A stretch of DNA of 64,000 nucleotides. Origin: Pseudomonadota bacterium (lineage in GTDB: Bacteria > Pseudomonadota > Alphaproteobacteria > GCA-2746255). The first letter of the stretch is position 1; every line of letters begins with the position of its first letter. Made by a program: the position numbers and the translations under genes. The stretch spans positions 62,001 to 126,000 of the forward strand of contig JBFMHN010000006.1 of NCBI GenBank assembly GCA_040752895.1. The letters are read 5' to 3'. The notes under the pieces are model-generated. The model worked only from the letters and a program-made list of their open reading frames with translations, was not told the origin of the DNA and made no database searches. Below are positions 1-9,729 of the stretch, piece after piece.

Positions 1-1700
1 CCGAAGGGGGCCAGTAATTCCCGATGCCGGCGGGTGCCGCCGGCCTTGAGCAGGTCGAGGTATTTCTCGGCGAAGCCCGCCTCGGCACCCTCATAGACGG
101 CGTAGAGGGAATTCACCAGGCAGTCCCCGAAGGCATAGGCGTAGACGTAGAAGGGGGAATGGAGGAAATGGGGAATGTAGGTCCAGAAGACTTCGTAGCC
201 CTTCTCGAAACGCAGGGCCGGGCCCAAGCTTTCCCTTTGCACGTCGAGCCAGATTTCCGACAGCCGGTCGGCCGCAAGCTCGCCCGCGCGGCGCGCGTCA
301 TGGACGCGTTCCTCGAAGCTGTGGAAGGCGATCTGGCGGACCACCGTGTTCAGCATGTCCTCGATCTTCATGGCCAGCAGATTCCGCCGGCGGACGGCGT
401 TTTTCTCGGCCGCGAGCAGCCGCCGGAAGGTCAGCATCTCGCCGAACACGGAAGCCGTCTCGGCAAGGGTGAGCGGCGTTTCCGAAAGCAGCAAGCCTTG
501 CGGGCCGGCCAGCACCTGATGGACGCCATGACCGAGTTCGTGGGCCAGCGTCATCACGTCTCGCGGCTTGCCCTGGTAGTTCAACAGCAGATAGGGATGC
601 GCCGAAGGCACCGTCGGGTGGGCGAAGGCGCCGGACGCCTTGCCTGGCCGGGGGGCGGCGTCGATCCAGGCCGAGTCGAAGAAAAGCCGGCCCACTTCCG
701 CCAGCTTCGGCGTGAAGGCGGCGTAGGCTTCGAGCACGGTCGTCACCGCTTCCGCCCATGGAATCGGGCGCGTCTCCGCATCCGGCCATGGCGCGTTGCG
801 GTCCCAGGTATCGAGCTTCTCCTGCCCGAAGGCGCGCGCCTTCAGGGCGTAGTAGCGGTGCGAAAGTTTCGGGTAAGCGTCGCGGACGGCGGTGACAAGG
901 GCGTTCACGACCTCGTCCTCGACGTGGTTCTCGAGGTTGCGCGCCGAAACGGGTCTTGGGAAGTGACGCCATTCGTCCTCGATCGCCTTGTCCTTGGCGA
1001 GCGTGTTCGTGATCAGGGCAAAAAGTCGAACGTTCTCGCCGAGGACCTTCCCCAACGCCTGCGCCGCCTTCTTCCGAAGCGCCCCGTCCGGGCTGCTGAG
1101 AAGGTCGAGCGTCTCCGTCTCCGTCAGGAGTTTGCCGTCGACGGAAAAACGAAGGGCCGCCATCGTCTCGTCGAAAAGCCGCACCCAGGCGGCGCGCCCC
1201 GCAAGCTGCTTCTGATAGAGAAGCTTCTCAACCTCGTCGGACAATTGATGCGGACGAAAGACGCGAACATCCCGAAGCCACGGCGCGTAGCGGGCAAGTG
1301 CCGGGGCTTGCAGCTTCTCGGCCAGCGCCGCGTCCGAAAGGCGATTGATCTCAAGCGTGAAGAACAGAAGGTCGGTGCCGATCGCGTTCGTCTGTTCCTG
1401 CATGTTCTGCAGGAACGTGCCGGAGCTTGCGTCCGACACGTCCGCGGCATAGCGAAGGTAGGCGTAGGCCAGGACGCGGCCGATGCTTTCCTGAATTTTT
1501 TCATAGGCCGCGACCGCCTCGCCGAGGGCCTGGCCGGGCATCGCCGCGAGCTTGCCGGCGTGGGCCTCGCGGAAAGCCTTCGCCGCCGCAGCCGCCGAGC
1601 CGAGGTCGGCCGCAAGTTCCGGCGCGTCCGCACCGGCATAGAGACCCGCGAGATCCCATTCCGGAAGCCTGCCCAGTGGCGTGGCGCGGCTTTCCTCCAT
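1..1700 (-). CDS. pepF: Oligoendopeptidase F, M3 family (3' end outside window)
   Basis: Cytosolic zinc metallopeptidase that degrades short oligopeptides. The minus-strand frame is open from the ATG at 1700 to the window edge, about 566 residues, so the C-terminus is missing. The zinc motif HELGHGVHQ lies near 515-545, preceded by a Tyr/Gly-rich segment (YLLLNYQGKPRDVMTLA) typical of M3B enzymes. The usual family length is about 590-610 residues, so only the last few dozen are lost. The start is supported by AGGAGG seven bases upstream. It is transcribed divergently from the acyl-CoA ligase with about 97 bp between them. Family assignment is secure; peptide specificity is not known. Confidence 0.93.
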   Translation of the reverse strand, partial: MEESRATPLGRLPEWDLAGLYAGADAPELAADLGSAAAAAKAFREAHAGKLAAMPGQALGEAVAAYEKIQESIGRVLAYAYLRYAADVSDASSGTFLQNMQEQTNAIGTDLLFFTLEINRLSDAALAEKLQAPALARYAPWLRDVRVFRPHQLSDEVEKLLYQKQLAGRAAWVRLFDETMAALRFSVDGKLLTETETLDLLSSPDGALRKKAAQALGKVLGENVRLFALITNTLAKDKAIEDEWRHFPRPVSARNLENHVEDEVVNALVTAVRDAYPKLSHRYYALKARAFGQEKLDTWDRNAPWPDAETRPIPWAEAVTTVLEAYAAFTPKLAEVGRLFFDSAWIDAAPRPGKASGAFAHPTVPSAHPYLLLNYQGKPRDVMTLAHELGHGVHQVLAGPQGLLLSETPLTLAETASVFGEMLTFRRLLAAEKNAVRRRNLLAMKIEDMLNTVVRQIAFHSFEERVHDARRAGELAADRLSEIWLDVQRESLGPALRFEKGYEVFWTYIPHFLHSPFYVYAYAFGDCLVNSLYAVYEGAEAGFAEKYLDLLKAGGTRRHRELLAPF

Positions 1701-1797
1701 CGTTTTTCCTCCTGCGATTCCGGTTTCTTGAAGGGGCGCGATTGCCCCTCCCCCTGTCTCGCATTAAACCATAAGCAGAAAAGGAGCGGCCGACTAA

Positions 1798-3615
1798 GTG
1801 GGGGGAGAGATGGGATCCGCGTACGAAAGCTGGCGGAGTTTGCCGGCGATGTTTTTCGAGAAGGCGGCGGAGCTTGGCGGGAGACCCTTCCTATGGGCGA
1901 AGCGGGGGCCGAACTATCGGCCCCTGACCTGGCGGGAGACGGCGGAAGCCGTCCGCGCCTTCGCCAACGGCCTTCGCGCCATGGGCATTCACCCCGGCGA
2001 CCGGGTCGTTCTCGTCTCCGAAAGCCGGCCGGAATGGCTGATCGCGGACGTCGCCATCCTGGCGGCCGGGGCGATGACGGTGCCGGCCTATATCACGAAC
2101 ACGGCGGCCGACCACCGGCATATCCTGACGAATTCGGGCGCCAAGGCCATTATCGTGTCTTCCACGAAACTCGCCGACCGCGTGTTCCCGGCCGCAATGG
2201 ACGCCCCCCTCGTCGCGACCGTCGTAACGATGGAGCCTTGGGCGGCGGAAACGCGGACCCCCTTCAAGCACTATCTTTGGGACGAGGCCCTCGACATCGG
2301 CCGCGCGGCGCCGGATACGGTGACCGACACGGTGGCGAGGATCGGCCGCGAGGACCTCGCCTGCCTCATCTACACCTCCGGGACGGGCGGGGCGCCGAAG
2401 GGCGTCATGCAGAGCCATGGCGCGATCCTTCACAATTGCCGCGGCGCCCACGACCGTCTGCAGGAGCTTGGGCTGGACCGCGAACGCTTCCTTTCCTTCC
2501 TGCCGCTCTCCCACGCCTACGAGCACACGGCGGGCCAGTTCTTTCCGATTTCGATCGGCGCCGAAATCTACTACGCCGAATCGCTCGACAAGCTCTCGAC
2601 CAACATGGCCGAGGCGAAGCCGACCCTGATGACGGCGGTGCCCAGGCTTTACGAGATCCTCTATGAACGCATCCGGAAGGGGGTCGCGAAGACGGGCGGC
2701 TTGAAGGCGAAGCTGTTCGCGAAGGCGGTTGAGCTCGGGCAAAAGGACTACGCGAATCCCGGCCTGCTTTCAGGACCCGAGCGGCTGCTCAACCGGCTGC
2801 TCGACCTTCTTGTCCGCCGCAAGGTTGCCAAACGTTTCGGCGGCAAGCTCAAGGCGCTGATCTCCGGCGGCGCCCCCTTGAACGACGAGGTCGGGCTTTT
2901 CTTCACCGCGCTCGGCCTGCGCCTTCTACAAGGTTATGGCCTGACGGAAAGCGCCCCGGTCATTAGCTGCAACCGGCCCCGCCACAACAAGCTCGGCACC
3001 GTCGGCCCGCCGCTCACCGCAACGGAGGTGCGGCTCGCCGAGGACGGCGAGATCCTCGTCCGCGGCGAGCTTGTCATGCAGGGCTATTGGGGGGACAAGG
3101 CGGCGACGGCGGCCGCCATCCGGGACGGCTGGCTTTACACCGGCGACGTCGGCCGGATCGACGAGGAGGGCTACCTCCGCATCACCGACCGCAAGAAAGA
3201 CATCCTCGTGAATTCGGGCGGCGACAACATCTCGCCGCAGCGCGTCGAGGGAATTCTCGAACTCGAGCCGGAGATCGGTCAGGCCATGGTCTATGGCGAC
3301 CGGAAACCGCACCTCGTCGCCCTGATCGTGCCCCATGCGGAATTCGCCCACGAATGGGCCGATGCGCAAAAGAAGTCCGCCGATCTTGCGGCGCTGGTCG
3401 AGGACGCGGCCTTCCGCAAGACGATCGCCGCGGCGGTGGAACGGGCGAACGCCAAGCTTTCCACCACCGAGCGGGTGAAGCGCTTCCTGCTGACCGGTGA
3501 GGCCTTCACGATCGAGAACCAGCTTCTGACCCCCACCCTGAAGGTCCGCCGCCACAAGATCCGCGAACGCTATGGGGAGGCGCTCGAGCAGCTCTACGCC
3601 GCGAAGAAGCCCTAG
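1798..3615 (+). CDS. Long-chain fatty acid-CoA ligase (AMP-forming)
   Basis: ANL-superfamily adenylating enzyme, 605 residues, activating a fatty acid to its acyl-CoA with ATP. The P-loop-like motif YTSGTGGAPKGVM is near residue 190, the A5 motif QGYGLTESAPV near 377, and the hinge region YTGDVGRIDEEGYLRITDRK near 445, followed by KDILVNSGGDNISP. This layout matches FadD15/FAA-type long-chain ligases. The GTG at 1798 has AAGGAG 11 bases upstream; an in-frame ATG at 1810 is an alternative with a poorer site. The gene ends 4 bp inside the convergent epimerase gene. Chain-length preference cannot be read from the sequence. Confidence 0.92.
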   Translation: MGGEMGSAYESWRSLPAMFFEKAAELGGRPFLWAKRGPNYRPLTWRETAEAVRAFANGLRAMGIHPGDRVVLVSESRPEWLIADVAILAAGAMTVPAYITNTAADHRHILTNSGAKAIIVSSTKLADRVFPAAMDAPLVATVVTMEPWAAETRTPFKHYLWDEALDIGRAAPDTVTDTVARIGREDLACLIYTSGTGGAPKGVMQSHGAILHNCRGAHDRLQELGLDRERFLSFLPLSHAYEHTAGQFFPISIGAEIYYAESLDKLSTNMAEAKPTLMTAVPRLYEILYERIRKGVAKTGGLKAKLFAKAVELGQKDYANPGLLSGPERLLNRLLDLLVRRKVAKRFGGKLKALISGGAPLNDEVGLFFTALGLRLLQGYGLTESAPVISCNRPRHNKLGTVGPPLTATEVRLAEDGEILVRGELVMQGYWGDKAATAAAIRDGWLYTGDVGRIDEEGYLRITDRKKDILVNSGGDNISPQRVEGILELEPEIGQAMVYGDRKPHLVALIVPHAEFAHEWADAQKKSADLAALVEDAAFRKTIAAAVERANAKLSTTERVKRFLLTGEAFTIENQLLTPTLKVRRHKIRERYGEALEQLYAAKKP

Positions 3616-4592
3616 GCGCCGCGGTAGCGGCGGTACCAGTCCACGAAACGGGGGATGCCTGCGTCGATCGTGGTGGTCGGGTGAAAGCCGAGGTCGCGCT
3701 CGGAGGCGGCAATGTCGGCGTAGGTTTCCTTAACGTCGCCGGGTTGCATCGGCTGCCAATCTATTTCCGCCTTCTTGCCCAAGGCCTTTTCGATGAGGCC
3801 GATGAAACGCATCAGGGATTCGCATTTGTGATTGCCGAGATTGTATAGGCGATGGGGGGCTTCGCCTTCCACAGCCGGCGGCGGGCGGTCGAGAGTGGCG
3901 AGCACGCCTTTGACGATGTCATCGATATAGGTGAAGTCCCGTTTCATCTCGCCCCGGTTGAAGACCCGGATCGGTTTTCCTTCCAGGATCGCCTGCGTGA
4001 AGAGATAAGCCGACATGTCCGGCCTTCCCCACGGCCCGTAGACCGTGAAGAAGCGAAGGCCGGTCGCCGGCAGGCGGTGAAGGTGGCTGTAGGTATGGGC
4101 CATCAGCTCGCCCGCCCGCTTGGTCGCCGCGTAAAGCGAGATGGGGCGGTCAACCGGGTCTTCGATCGCAAAGGGCAGCTTCGTATTGCCGCCGTAAACG
4201 GAGGACGAGCTTGCGTAAACGAAGTGCCGCAGGCCGGGTAGTTTTTTGGCCAGTTCCAGCATGTGCAATTGGCCGGTGACGTTCGAGTCGATATAGGCGC
4301 GCGGGTTCTCGAAGGAATAGCGCACGCCGGCCTGGGCGGCGAGATGGACCACGCGATCTATACCTGCGAGCCGGCCTTCCAGCGCGGCCATTGCCTTGGC
4401 GTCGGCGATGTCCACCTTGTGGAAGGTGAACCCGGCCCGCGGCTTCAACTCGCCAAGGCGCGCTTCCTTCAACTTCACGTCGTAATAAGCGTTGAGGTCG
4501 TCGATCCCGACGACTCGCTCGCCGCGCGCAAGCAGCGCGGTAGCGACGTGAAAGCCGATGAAGCCGGCGGCGCCGGTCAGAAGAATGGCCAT
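3612..4592 (-). CDS. NAD-dependent epimerase, UDP-glucuronate 4-epimerase-like
   Basis: Extended short-chain dehydrogenase of 326 residues. The NAD-binding motif TGAAGFIGFHVA starts at residue 6, the catalytic YAATK motif lies near residue 153, and FTVYGPWGRPDMSAY is a hallmark of the UDP-glucuronate/UDP-GalNAc epimerase group (WbpP/LspL/CapI relatives). It would supply a nucleotide-sugar acid for capsule, O-antigen or exopolysaccharide. No other sugar genes are adjacent; the glycan cluster at 53-58 kb is the nearest possible customer (inference). The ribosome-binding site before ATG 4592 is weak. Confidence 0.88.
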   Translation of the reverse strand: MAILLTGAAGFIGFHVATALLARGERVVGIDDLNAYYDVKLKEARLGELKPRAGFTFHKVDIADAKAMAALEGRLAGIDRVVHLAAQAGVRYSFENPRAYIDSNVTGQLHMLELAKKLPGLRHFVYASSSSVYGGNTKLPFAIEDPVDRPISLYAATKRAGELMAHTYSHLHRLPATGLRFFTVYGPWGRPDMSAYLFTQAILEGKPIRVFNRGEMKRDFTYIDDIVKGVLATLDRPPPAVEGEAPHRLYNLGNHKCESLMRFIGLIEKALGKKAEIDWQPMQPGDVKETYADIAASERDLGFHPTTTIDAGIPRFVDWYRRYRGA

Positions 4593-4802
4593 GCGACACG
4601 TAATCCCTTGCGTAAAGCAGGGCTTCCTATAGCGCGGCCAGGCTAAGAAATCACCTATTCTGAGGTGCCTGGCCGAAGCCGAGCGCGACTTTCGTTATAA
4701 TACCCGCAAGGTCGAGGATGCCGAGCGCCGTGACGCGGCGGCCCTAAGGGGCATCGAAGGCATGCGCCTTACCAAACCAAGCCCATCGTATCGCCCGCCT
4801 GA

Positions 4803-4976
4803 AAAATTGACTTCCTGCGTGCGCTACTGGAACCGATGTCTGAGAACGAGACGATCAAGAAAGACTTTCACGACATCTTCTCTAAACTCAAATCAGCCCA
4901 AGCGAACAGAGCAAAAATCGTCCACGTAAAACGGGCCGTCAAACATTCCGATCCGTCGATTCGTGCGTTGAGGTAA
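4803..4976 (+). pseudogene. C-terminal remnant of an unidentified protein
   Basis: A short frame opens after a stop at 4800 and ends with TAA at 4976. Its product has a well-behaved, charged, helical composition (KKDFHDIFSKLKSAQANRAK, then IVHVKRAVKHSDPSIRALR) quite unlike random translation. An ATG at 4836 would give a 46-residue peptide, but there is no good ribosome-binding site and the frame continues sensibly upstream of it. It resembles the tail of a larger helical protein of the type with an RxKIVH segment. I read it as a gene remnant; a real small protein is the alternative. Confidence 0.35.
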
Positions 4977-5224
4977 AGCCGGACAAAACCGGGGCGTATA
5001 CATGCCCCCCTCGTTTTGAGGGGCGTCCGTTTCATCAACGGAAGTAGAAGCGCCGCCCTGTCGGGGCATAGAAACCCTTTGTGGCACCAGCTCGATCACG
5101 CGTAGAATTATGAATATTATCCTATAGAGGGCCTGTCGCCTCGCCTTCTCGCCGGCGGCTCGATTGCAAAGGGGGCGTTGCGAACCTACGCTTAAGGCTT
5201 AGGGGATAAGGACGGACGTAACGC
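4977..5224. other. Intergenic region, no gene seen
   Basis: Noncoding DNA between the remnant and the indolepyruvate oxidoreductase gene. An AT-rich patch near 5105-5130 could hold the promoter of the downstream gene, but no clear -35/-10 pair is visible. Short frames on the minus strand here have no protein-like composition. Confidence 0.5.
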
Positions 5225-8200
5225 ATGGCGCTCGCCGCGGTCTCGCTCGACGACAAATACGCGCTGAAGGAAGGCCGGATCTACCTCTCCGGCATCCAGG
5301 CCTTGGTGCGCCTGCCCTTGATGCAGCGGGCGGCCGACGCGGCGTCGGGCCTCAACACGGCGGGCTTTATTTCAGGCTATCGCGGCTCGCCCCTCGGCGG
5401 CTTTGATACGGCCCTTTGGCAGGCGAGCCGCTTCCTGGAGGCGAGCCATATCCACTTCCGCCCCGGCGTCAACGAGGACCTAGCCGCCACCGCCGTCTGG
5501 GGAAGCCAGCAGGTCAACTTGTTCGAAGGGGCGCGCTACGACGGCGTCTTTGCGATCTGGTACGGCAAAGGCCCCGGCGTCGACCGCTCGGGCGATGCCT
5601 TCAAGCACGGCAACGCCGCCGGTTCCTCGAAGCATGGCGGGGTCCTCGTGCTGGCAGGCGACGATCACGCCTGCAAGTCCTCGACCCTTCCCCACCAAAG
5701 CGAATTCGCCCTCATGGATGCGAACATCCCCGTCCTCAACCCGGCCGACGTGCAGGACGTGCTCGATTTCGGGCTGATCGGCTGGGCAATGTCGCGCTAT
5801 GCGGGCTGCTGGGTCGGAATGAAGGCAATCTCGGAGACGATGGATAGCTCCATGGCCTGCCTGGTGGCGCCCGATCGCGTGCGTCCCGTCACCCCGGACA
5901 CTTTCGAAATGCCGGAGGACGGCCTCAACATCCGCTGGCCGGACCGCCCGCTCGACCAGGAATTCCGGCTCCACCGGCACAAGCTTTTCGCGGCGCAGGC
6001 GTTCGCGCGCGCCAATCGGGTGGACCGCCTGTTGATCGATACTCCCACCCCCCGTTTCGGCATCCTGACGACGGGAAAAGCCACCCTCGACGTCCTCCAG
6101 GCGCTCGACGATCTCGGCATCGATCAACGGCACGCCGCCGAGATCGGCCTTCGGGTCTACAAGGTGGGGTTGAGTTGGCCGATGGACCCGGAAGGTGCGC
6201 GCCGCTTTGCCGAAGGCCTCGAGGAGGTTCTCGTCGTCGAAGAAAAACGCGCGGTCCTCGAAAGCCAAATGAAAGAGCATCTCTACACCTGGCGGAAAGA
6301 CGTCCGCCCGCGCGTCATCGGCAAGCAAGACGAGAACGACGCCTGGCTTCTGCCCTCGAACGGGGAACTGACGCCGGCCAGGGTGGCGAGGGCCATCGCA
6401 AGCCGGCTCGATCGTTTTTATACGAGCGAGCGCGTCCGCGAGCGGCTCGCCTTCCTTGAGGCGAAGGAAAAAGCGCTGCGGAACCCGCAGGCCCGGGTCG
6501 AACGCGTTCCCTATTTCTGTTCCGGCTGCCCCCACAACACCTCGACCCGCGTGCCGGAAGGAAGCCGCGCCATGGCGGGCATCGGCTGTCACTACATGGC
6601 GCAGTGGATGGACCGCGCGACGGAAACCTTCACGCACATGGGCGGCGAAGGCGCGAACTGGATCGGCCAGGCCCCCTTCACGGAAACGCCGCATATCTTC
6701 CAGAACTTGGGCGACGGCACCTATTTCCATTCCGGCTCGCTCGCCATCCGCGCCGCCGTCGCCGCCGGCGTCAACGTCACTTACAAAATTCTCTACAACG
6801 ACGCCGTCGCCATGACCGGCGGCCAACCAGTGGACGGCCCCCTTTCCGTCTCCCTGATCACCCATCAGCTCTATGGCGAAGGCATCCGCCGCATCGCCGT
6901 CGTGACGGACGAGCCCGACAAGTACCAGTACCGAAACGAGACCGACTTCGCGGCCGGCGTCACCATCCACCACCGGGACGCCCTCGATCGCCTCCAGCGG
7001 GAATTCCGAAAAGAAAAAGGGGTTTCCGTCATCGTCTACGACCAGACCTGCGCGGCGGAGAAGCGCCGGCGGCGGAAGCGCGGCCTGCTGCCGGACCCGC
7101 CGCTACGCGTCGTCGTCAACGAGGACGTCTGCGAGGGTTGCGGGGATTGCGGCCGGAAATCGAATTGCCTTTCCATCGTGCCGGTCGAGACGCCCTTCGG
7201 GCGCAAGCGGGCGATCGACCAGTCCTCCTGCAACAAGGACTATTCCTGCCTGAAAGGCTTCTGTCCGAGCTTCGTCACGGTCACCGGCGGAAAGTTGCGG
7301 AAACGCGGCCCGCAAAGCCTGGAGGGCCTGCCCACTCCGCCGGAACCGGCGCGGCCGGCGACCGCCGTTCCCTATGGCATCGTCCTGGCCGGCGTCGGCG
7401 GCACCGGTGTCGTCACGGTGAGCAACCTTCTCGGCATGGCGGCACATCTCGAAGGCAAGGGCGTGACCGTGCTGGACCAGGCCGGCCTCGCGCAAAAGGG
7501 CGGCGCGGTGTGGAGCCACGTGCGGATCGCCGACACCCAGGAGGCGTTGTTCGCCGCCCGCATCCCGGCCGGCGAGGCGCGGCTTCTGCTCGGCTGCGAC
7601 CTCATCGTGGCGGCAAGTTTCGAATCCCTCGCCAAAACCTCCGCCGAGACGACAGCGATCGTCAACCGCCATCAAACCATGACCGGCGACTTCACGCGCA
7701 GCCCCGACAGCGCTTTCCCCGAACGCGCCATGGAAGCCGCCATCGGCGAGGCGACGGCGGGCAAGGCGACCTTTCTCGACGCCAGCCGGCTGGCGACGCG
7801 ACTCATGGGCGATGCAATCGCGACGAACCTCTTTCTCCTTGGCTATGCCTTCCAGAAGGGCCTCGTTCCCCTTGCCGCGGAAGCGATCCGGCGCGCGATC
7901 GAACTCAACGGCGTCGCCGTCGCGGAGAATCTCGCCACCTTCGGCTGGGGAAGGCTGGCGGCCCACGACCCCGATCTCGTCCTGCGGACGGCCGGGATCG
8001 CGCCGGAGGAGACGCCGGAACCCGCCTCCCTCGATGCCCTGATCCGCCACCGCCGCGACTTTCTGGAGGCCTATCAGAACCGGCGGCTCGGCCAGCGCTT
8101 CGAGGCCCTCGTCCGTAAGGCCCTCGCGGCGGAGACGGCGATCAACCGCACCGGCCTTTCGGAAGCCCTCGCCCGCAGCTACGCGAAGCTGCTCGCCTAC

Positions 8201-8680
8201 AAGGACGAATACGAAATCGGCCGGCTTTACACCGATGGCGCCTTCGAACGAAGCCTCAAGGACCAGTTCGAAGGCGATGTCCGGCTCAGCTTCCATCTTT
8301 CGCCGCCGCTTTTCGCGGCCAAGGACCCGGAGACGGGCGAGCCCCGGAAATACCGCTTCGGCCCATGGGTGAAGACGGTCTTTCGCGTGCTGGCCGCCTT
8401 GCGCTTCCTGCGCGGTACGCCGTTCGACCCATGCGGCCATGGCGTGGAACGCAAGCGCGAGCGTTGGCTGATTCGGGATTTCGAGGAAACCGTCCGGGAA
8501 TTGCTCGCCGGCCTGAAACCCGAAAACCACGCGCTGGCGTGCGAGATCGCCGCCCAGGCGGAGGGAATTCGCGGCTTCGGCCATGTAAAAGAAGCAAACA
8601 TGCTAAAGGTGAAGCGGCGGGAAGCCGAATTGCTATCGAATTTCCGCGACAGCGGCCGTTACGAAACGGCGGCGGAATAA
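5225..8680 (+). CDS. Indolepyruvate ferredoxin oxidoreductase, fused alpha/beta/gamma form
   Basis: A 1151-residue 2-oxoacid:ferredoxin oxidoreductase that would decarboxylate aryl pyruvates (from Trp, Phe, Tyr) to acyl-CoAs, reducing ferredoxin. In order: pyrimidine-binding thiamine domain from residue 10 (SGYRGSPLGGFD), the second TPP-binding half with CSGCPHNTSTRVPEG near 433, a cysteine-rich ferredoxin-like insert near 635-680 (CEGCGDCGRKSNC, later CNKDYSCLKGFCPS), and the gamma domain from about 717 (VLAGVGGTGVVTVSNLLG). This fusion is the usual form in proteobacteria. AAGGACGGA lies upstream of ATG 5225. The gene stands alone between a gene remnant and a lipoprotein gene. Confidence 0.95.
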   Translation: MALAAVSLDDKYALKEGRIYLSGIQALVRLPLMQRAADAASGLNTAGFISGYRGSPLGGFDTALWQASRFLEASHIHFRPGVNEDLAATAVWGSQQVNLFEGARYDGVFAIWYGKGPGVDRSGDAFKHGNAAGSSKHGGVLVLAGDDHACKSSTLPHQSEFALMDANIPVLNPADVQDVLDFGLIGWAMSRYAGCWVGMKAISETMDSSMACLVAPDRVRPVTPDTFEMPEDGLNIRWPDRPLDQEFRLHRHKLFAAQAFARANRVDRLLIDTPTPRFGILTTGKATLDVLQALDDLGIDQRHAAEIGLRVYKVGLSWPMDPEGARRFAEGLEEVLVVEEKRAVLESQMKEHLYTWRKDVRPRVIGKQDENDAWLLPSNGELTPARVARAIASRLDRFYTSERVRERLAFLEAKEKALRNPQARVERVPYFCSGCPHNTSTRVPEGSRAMAGIGCHYMAQWMDRATETFTHMGGEGANWIGQAPFTETPHIFQNLGDGTYFHSGSLAIRAAVAAGVNVTYKILYNDAVAMTGGQPVDGPLSVSLITHQLYGEGIRRIAVVTDEPDKYQYRNETDFAAGVTIHHRDALDRLQREFRKEKGVSVIVYDQTCAAEKRRRRKRGLLPDPPLRVVVNEDVCEGCGDCGRKSNCLSIVPVETPFGRKRAIDQSSCNKDYSCLKGFCPSFVTVTGGKLRKRGPQSLEGLPTPPEPARPATAVPYGIVLAGVGGTGVVTVSNLLGMAAHLEGKGVTVLDQAGLAQKGGAVWSHVRIADTQEALFAARIPAGEARLLLGCDLIVAASFESLAKTSAETTAIVNRHQTMTGDFTRSPDSAFPERAMEAAIGEATAGKATFLDASRLATRLMGDAIATNLFLLGYAFQKGLVPLAAEAIRRAIELNGVAVAENLATFGWGRLAAHDPDLVLRTAGIAPEETPEPASLDALIRHRRDFLEAYQNRRLGQRFEALVRKALAAETAINRTGLSEALARSYAKLLAYKDEYEIGRLYTDGAFERSLKDQFEGDVRLSFHLSPPLFAAKDPETGEPRKYRFGPWVKTVFRVLAALRFLRGTPFDPCGHGVERKRERWLIRDFEETVRELLAGLKPENHALACEIAAQAEGIRGFGHVKEANMLKVKRREAELLSNFRDSGRYETAAE

Positions 8681-8738
8681 GCCTGGAGACCAATCGAGCC
8701 GATGGGGGCATTCGGATCGCAAATACAAGGAGAAGACG

Positions 8739-9329
8739 ATGCGGTTGATCGGATTCCTTTCCATCCTGCTGCTTGGCGCAAGCCTTGCCGCCTGCGGCGA
8801 GCGGGAAACCTCTTTCGAGGAATTGCTGGCCACGGCCGAAGCGGGTGATGCAAACGCCCAATACGCGGTCGGCATCATTTATCAGGAAGGCCGCGGGGTC
8901 GAAAAGGACTTGGGCAAGACGATTGCCTGGTACGAGAAGGCGGCGGCAAAGGGCGAAGTGAACGCGCTTTATACCCTCGGCTATATGAGCCACCACGGCA
9001 TCGGCATGGCCCAAAACTTCGACAAGGCGGCGCAGTGGTACCGGGCGGCCGGCGACAAGGGCCACCCCAAGGCGATGTTTGAGCTGGCGCGTCTTTACAT
9101 GCGCGGGCTTGGCGTCGAGCGCAGCTTCGCCGAAGCCGTGCGGTGGATCGAGAAAGCCGCCAACCAGGACATGTTCGAGGCCCAGTGGCGCATGGGCGAG
9201 ATCTACACCTCCGGCGGCGTCGGCATTGAAAGCGATATCGAGAAAGCGAAGATGTGGTATGACCGCGCCGAAAAGGGCGGCGATCTCACCTCCGACTACA
9301 ACCCCGACTACCGCTACCCGCCCGACTAA
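8739..9329 (+). CDS. Sel1-repeat (TPR-like) lipoprotein
   Basis: Predicted lipoprotein of 196 residues. The lipobox LAAC places the modified cysteine at residue 19. Behind it are about four Sel1-like repeats (for example NAQYAVGIIYQEGRGVEKDL, then AWYEKAAAKGEVNALYTLGY) with the typical A-x-G-x-G spacing. Such proteins are scaffolds in the periplasm or on the outer membrane; a specific partner cannot be inferred. AAGGAG lies seven bases before ATG 8739. The gene faces the DUF1244 gene, and an imperfect GC-rich hairpin between the two stop codons could end both transcripts. Confidence 0.85.
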   Translation: MRLIGFLSILLLGASLAACGERETSFEELLATAEAGDANAQYAVGIIYQEGRGVEKDLGKTIAWYEKAAAKGEVNALYTLGYMSHHGIGMAQNFDKAAQWYRAAGDKGHPKAMFELARLYMRGLGVERSFAEAVRWIEKAANQDMFEAQWRMGEIYTSGGVGIESDIEKAKMWYDRAEKGGDLTSDYNPDYRYPPD

Positions 9330-9346
9330 GGCGCGAGGCGGAGGGT

Positions 9347-9649
9347 TTACCCTTCCGCCTTCTTCCGGGTCTCGGCGAAGGCGGCAAGCTGCTCGGGCGA
9401 AGCTTCTTTTTGATACTTCGCCTGCCACTCGGCATGTGGCATGCCGTAAACGATCTCGCGGGCCTCGTCGTAAGACAGGGCGAGCCCCCGCTCCTCGGCG
9501 GCGGCGCGATACCACTTCGACAGGCAGTTCCGGCAAAAGCCGGCCAGGTTCATGAGATCGATGTTCTGCACGTCGGTGCGCGCGCGCAAGTGCTGGACGA
9601 GAGTGCGAAAGGCGGCGGCTTCGAGTTCGGTTTGCATTTGCTTGTCCAT
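9347..9649 (-). CDS. DUF1244 family protein
   Basis: A 100-residue all-helical protein of the DUF1244 family, well conserved in Alpha- and Gammaproteobacteria and without an established function. The conserved core LAGFCRNCLSKWYRAAAE and YDEAREIVYGMPHAEWQ is present; the two cysteines might bind a metal or haem (inference). The start at 9649 is chosen because GGAGGAGCC sits immediately upstream; an ATG four codons earlier lies inside that ribosome-binding site. Confidence 0.85.
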   Translation of the reverse strand: MDKQMQTELEAAAFRTLVQHLRARTDVQNIDLMNLAGFCRNCLSKWYRAAAEERGLALSYDEAREIVYGMPHAEWQAKYQKEASPEQLAAFAETRKKAEG

Positions 9650-9729
9650 TGGCTCCTCCAAAGTTTTCCCCTGCTATCCCAGATATAGGGACTTAGGCCC
9701 GCCCGGTTAAGCCTCTTTCCCTGCCGGTC

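Noticed and set aside
24-2666. Very long open frame (880 codons) on the plus strand across two genes
   Set aside because: It is antisense to oligoendopeptidase F and then out of frame inside the acyl-CoA ligase. The product is Arg/Gly-rich without recognisable domains, a usual effect of high GC at third codon positions.
4893-5099. 68-codon minus-strand ORF upstream of the indolepyruvate oxidoreductase
   Set aside because: No protein-like composition and antisense to the more convincing remnant.
5480-6973. Long minus-strand frame opposite the indolepyruvate oxidoreductase
   Set aside because: It lies wholly inside a well-identified gene, has low-complexity composition and no ribosome-binding site.
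7103-8584. Second long minus-strand frame in the same gene
   Set aside because: Same reasons: complete overlap with a gene having clear domains and no independent features.
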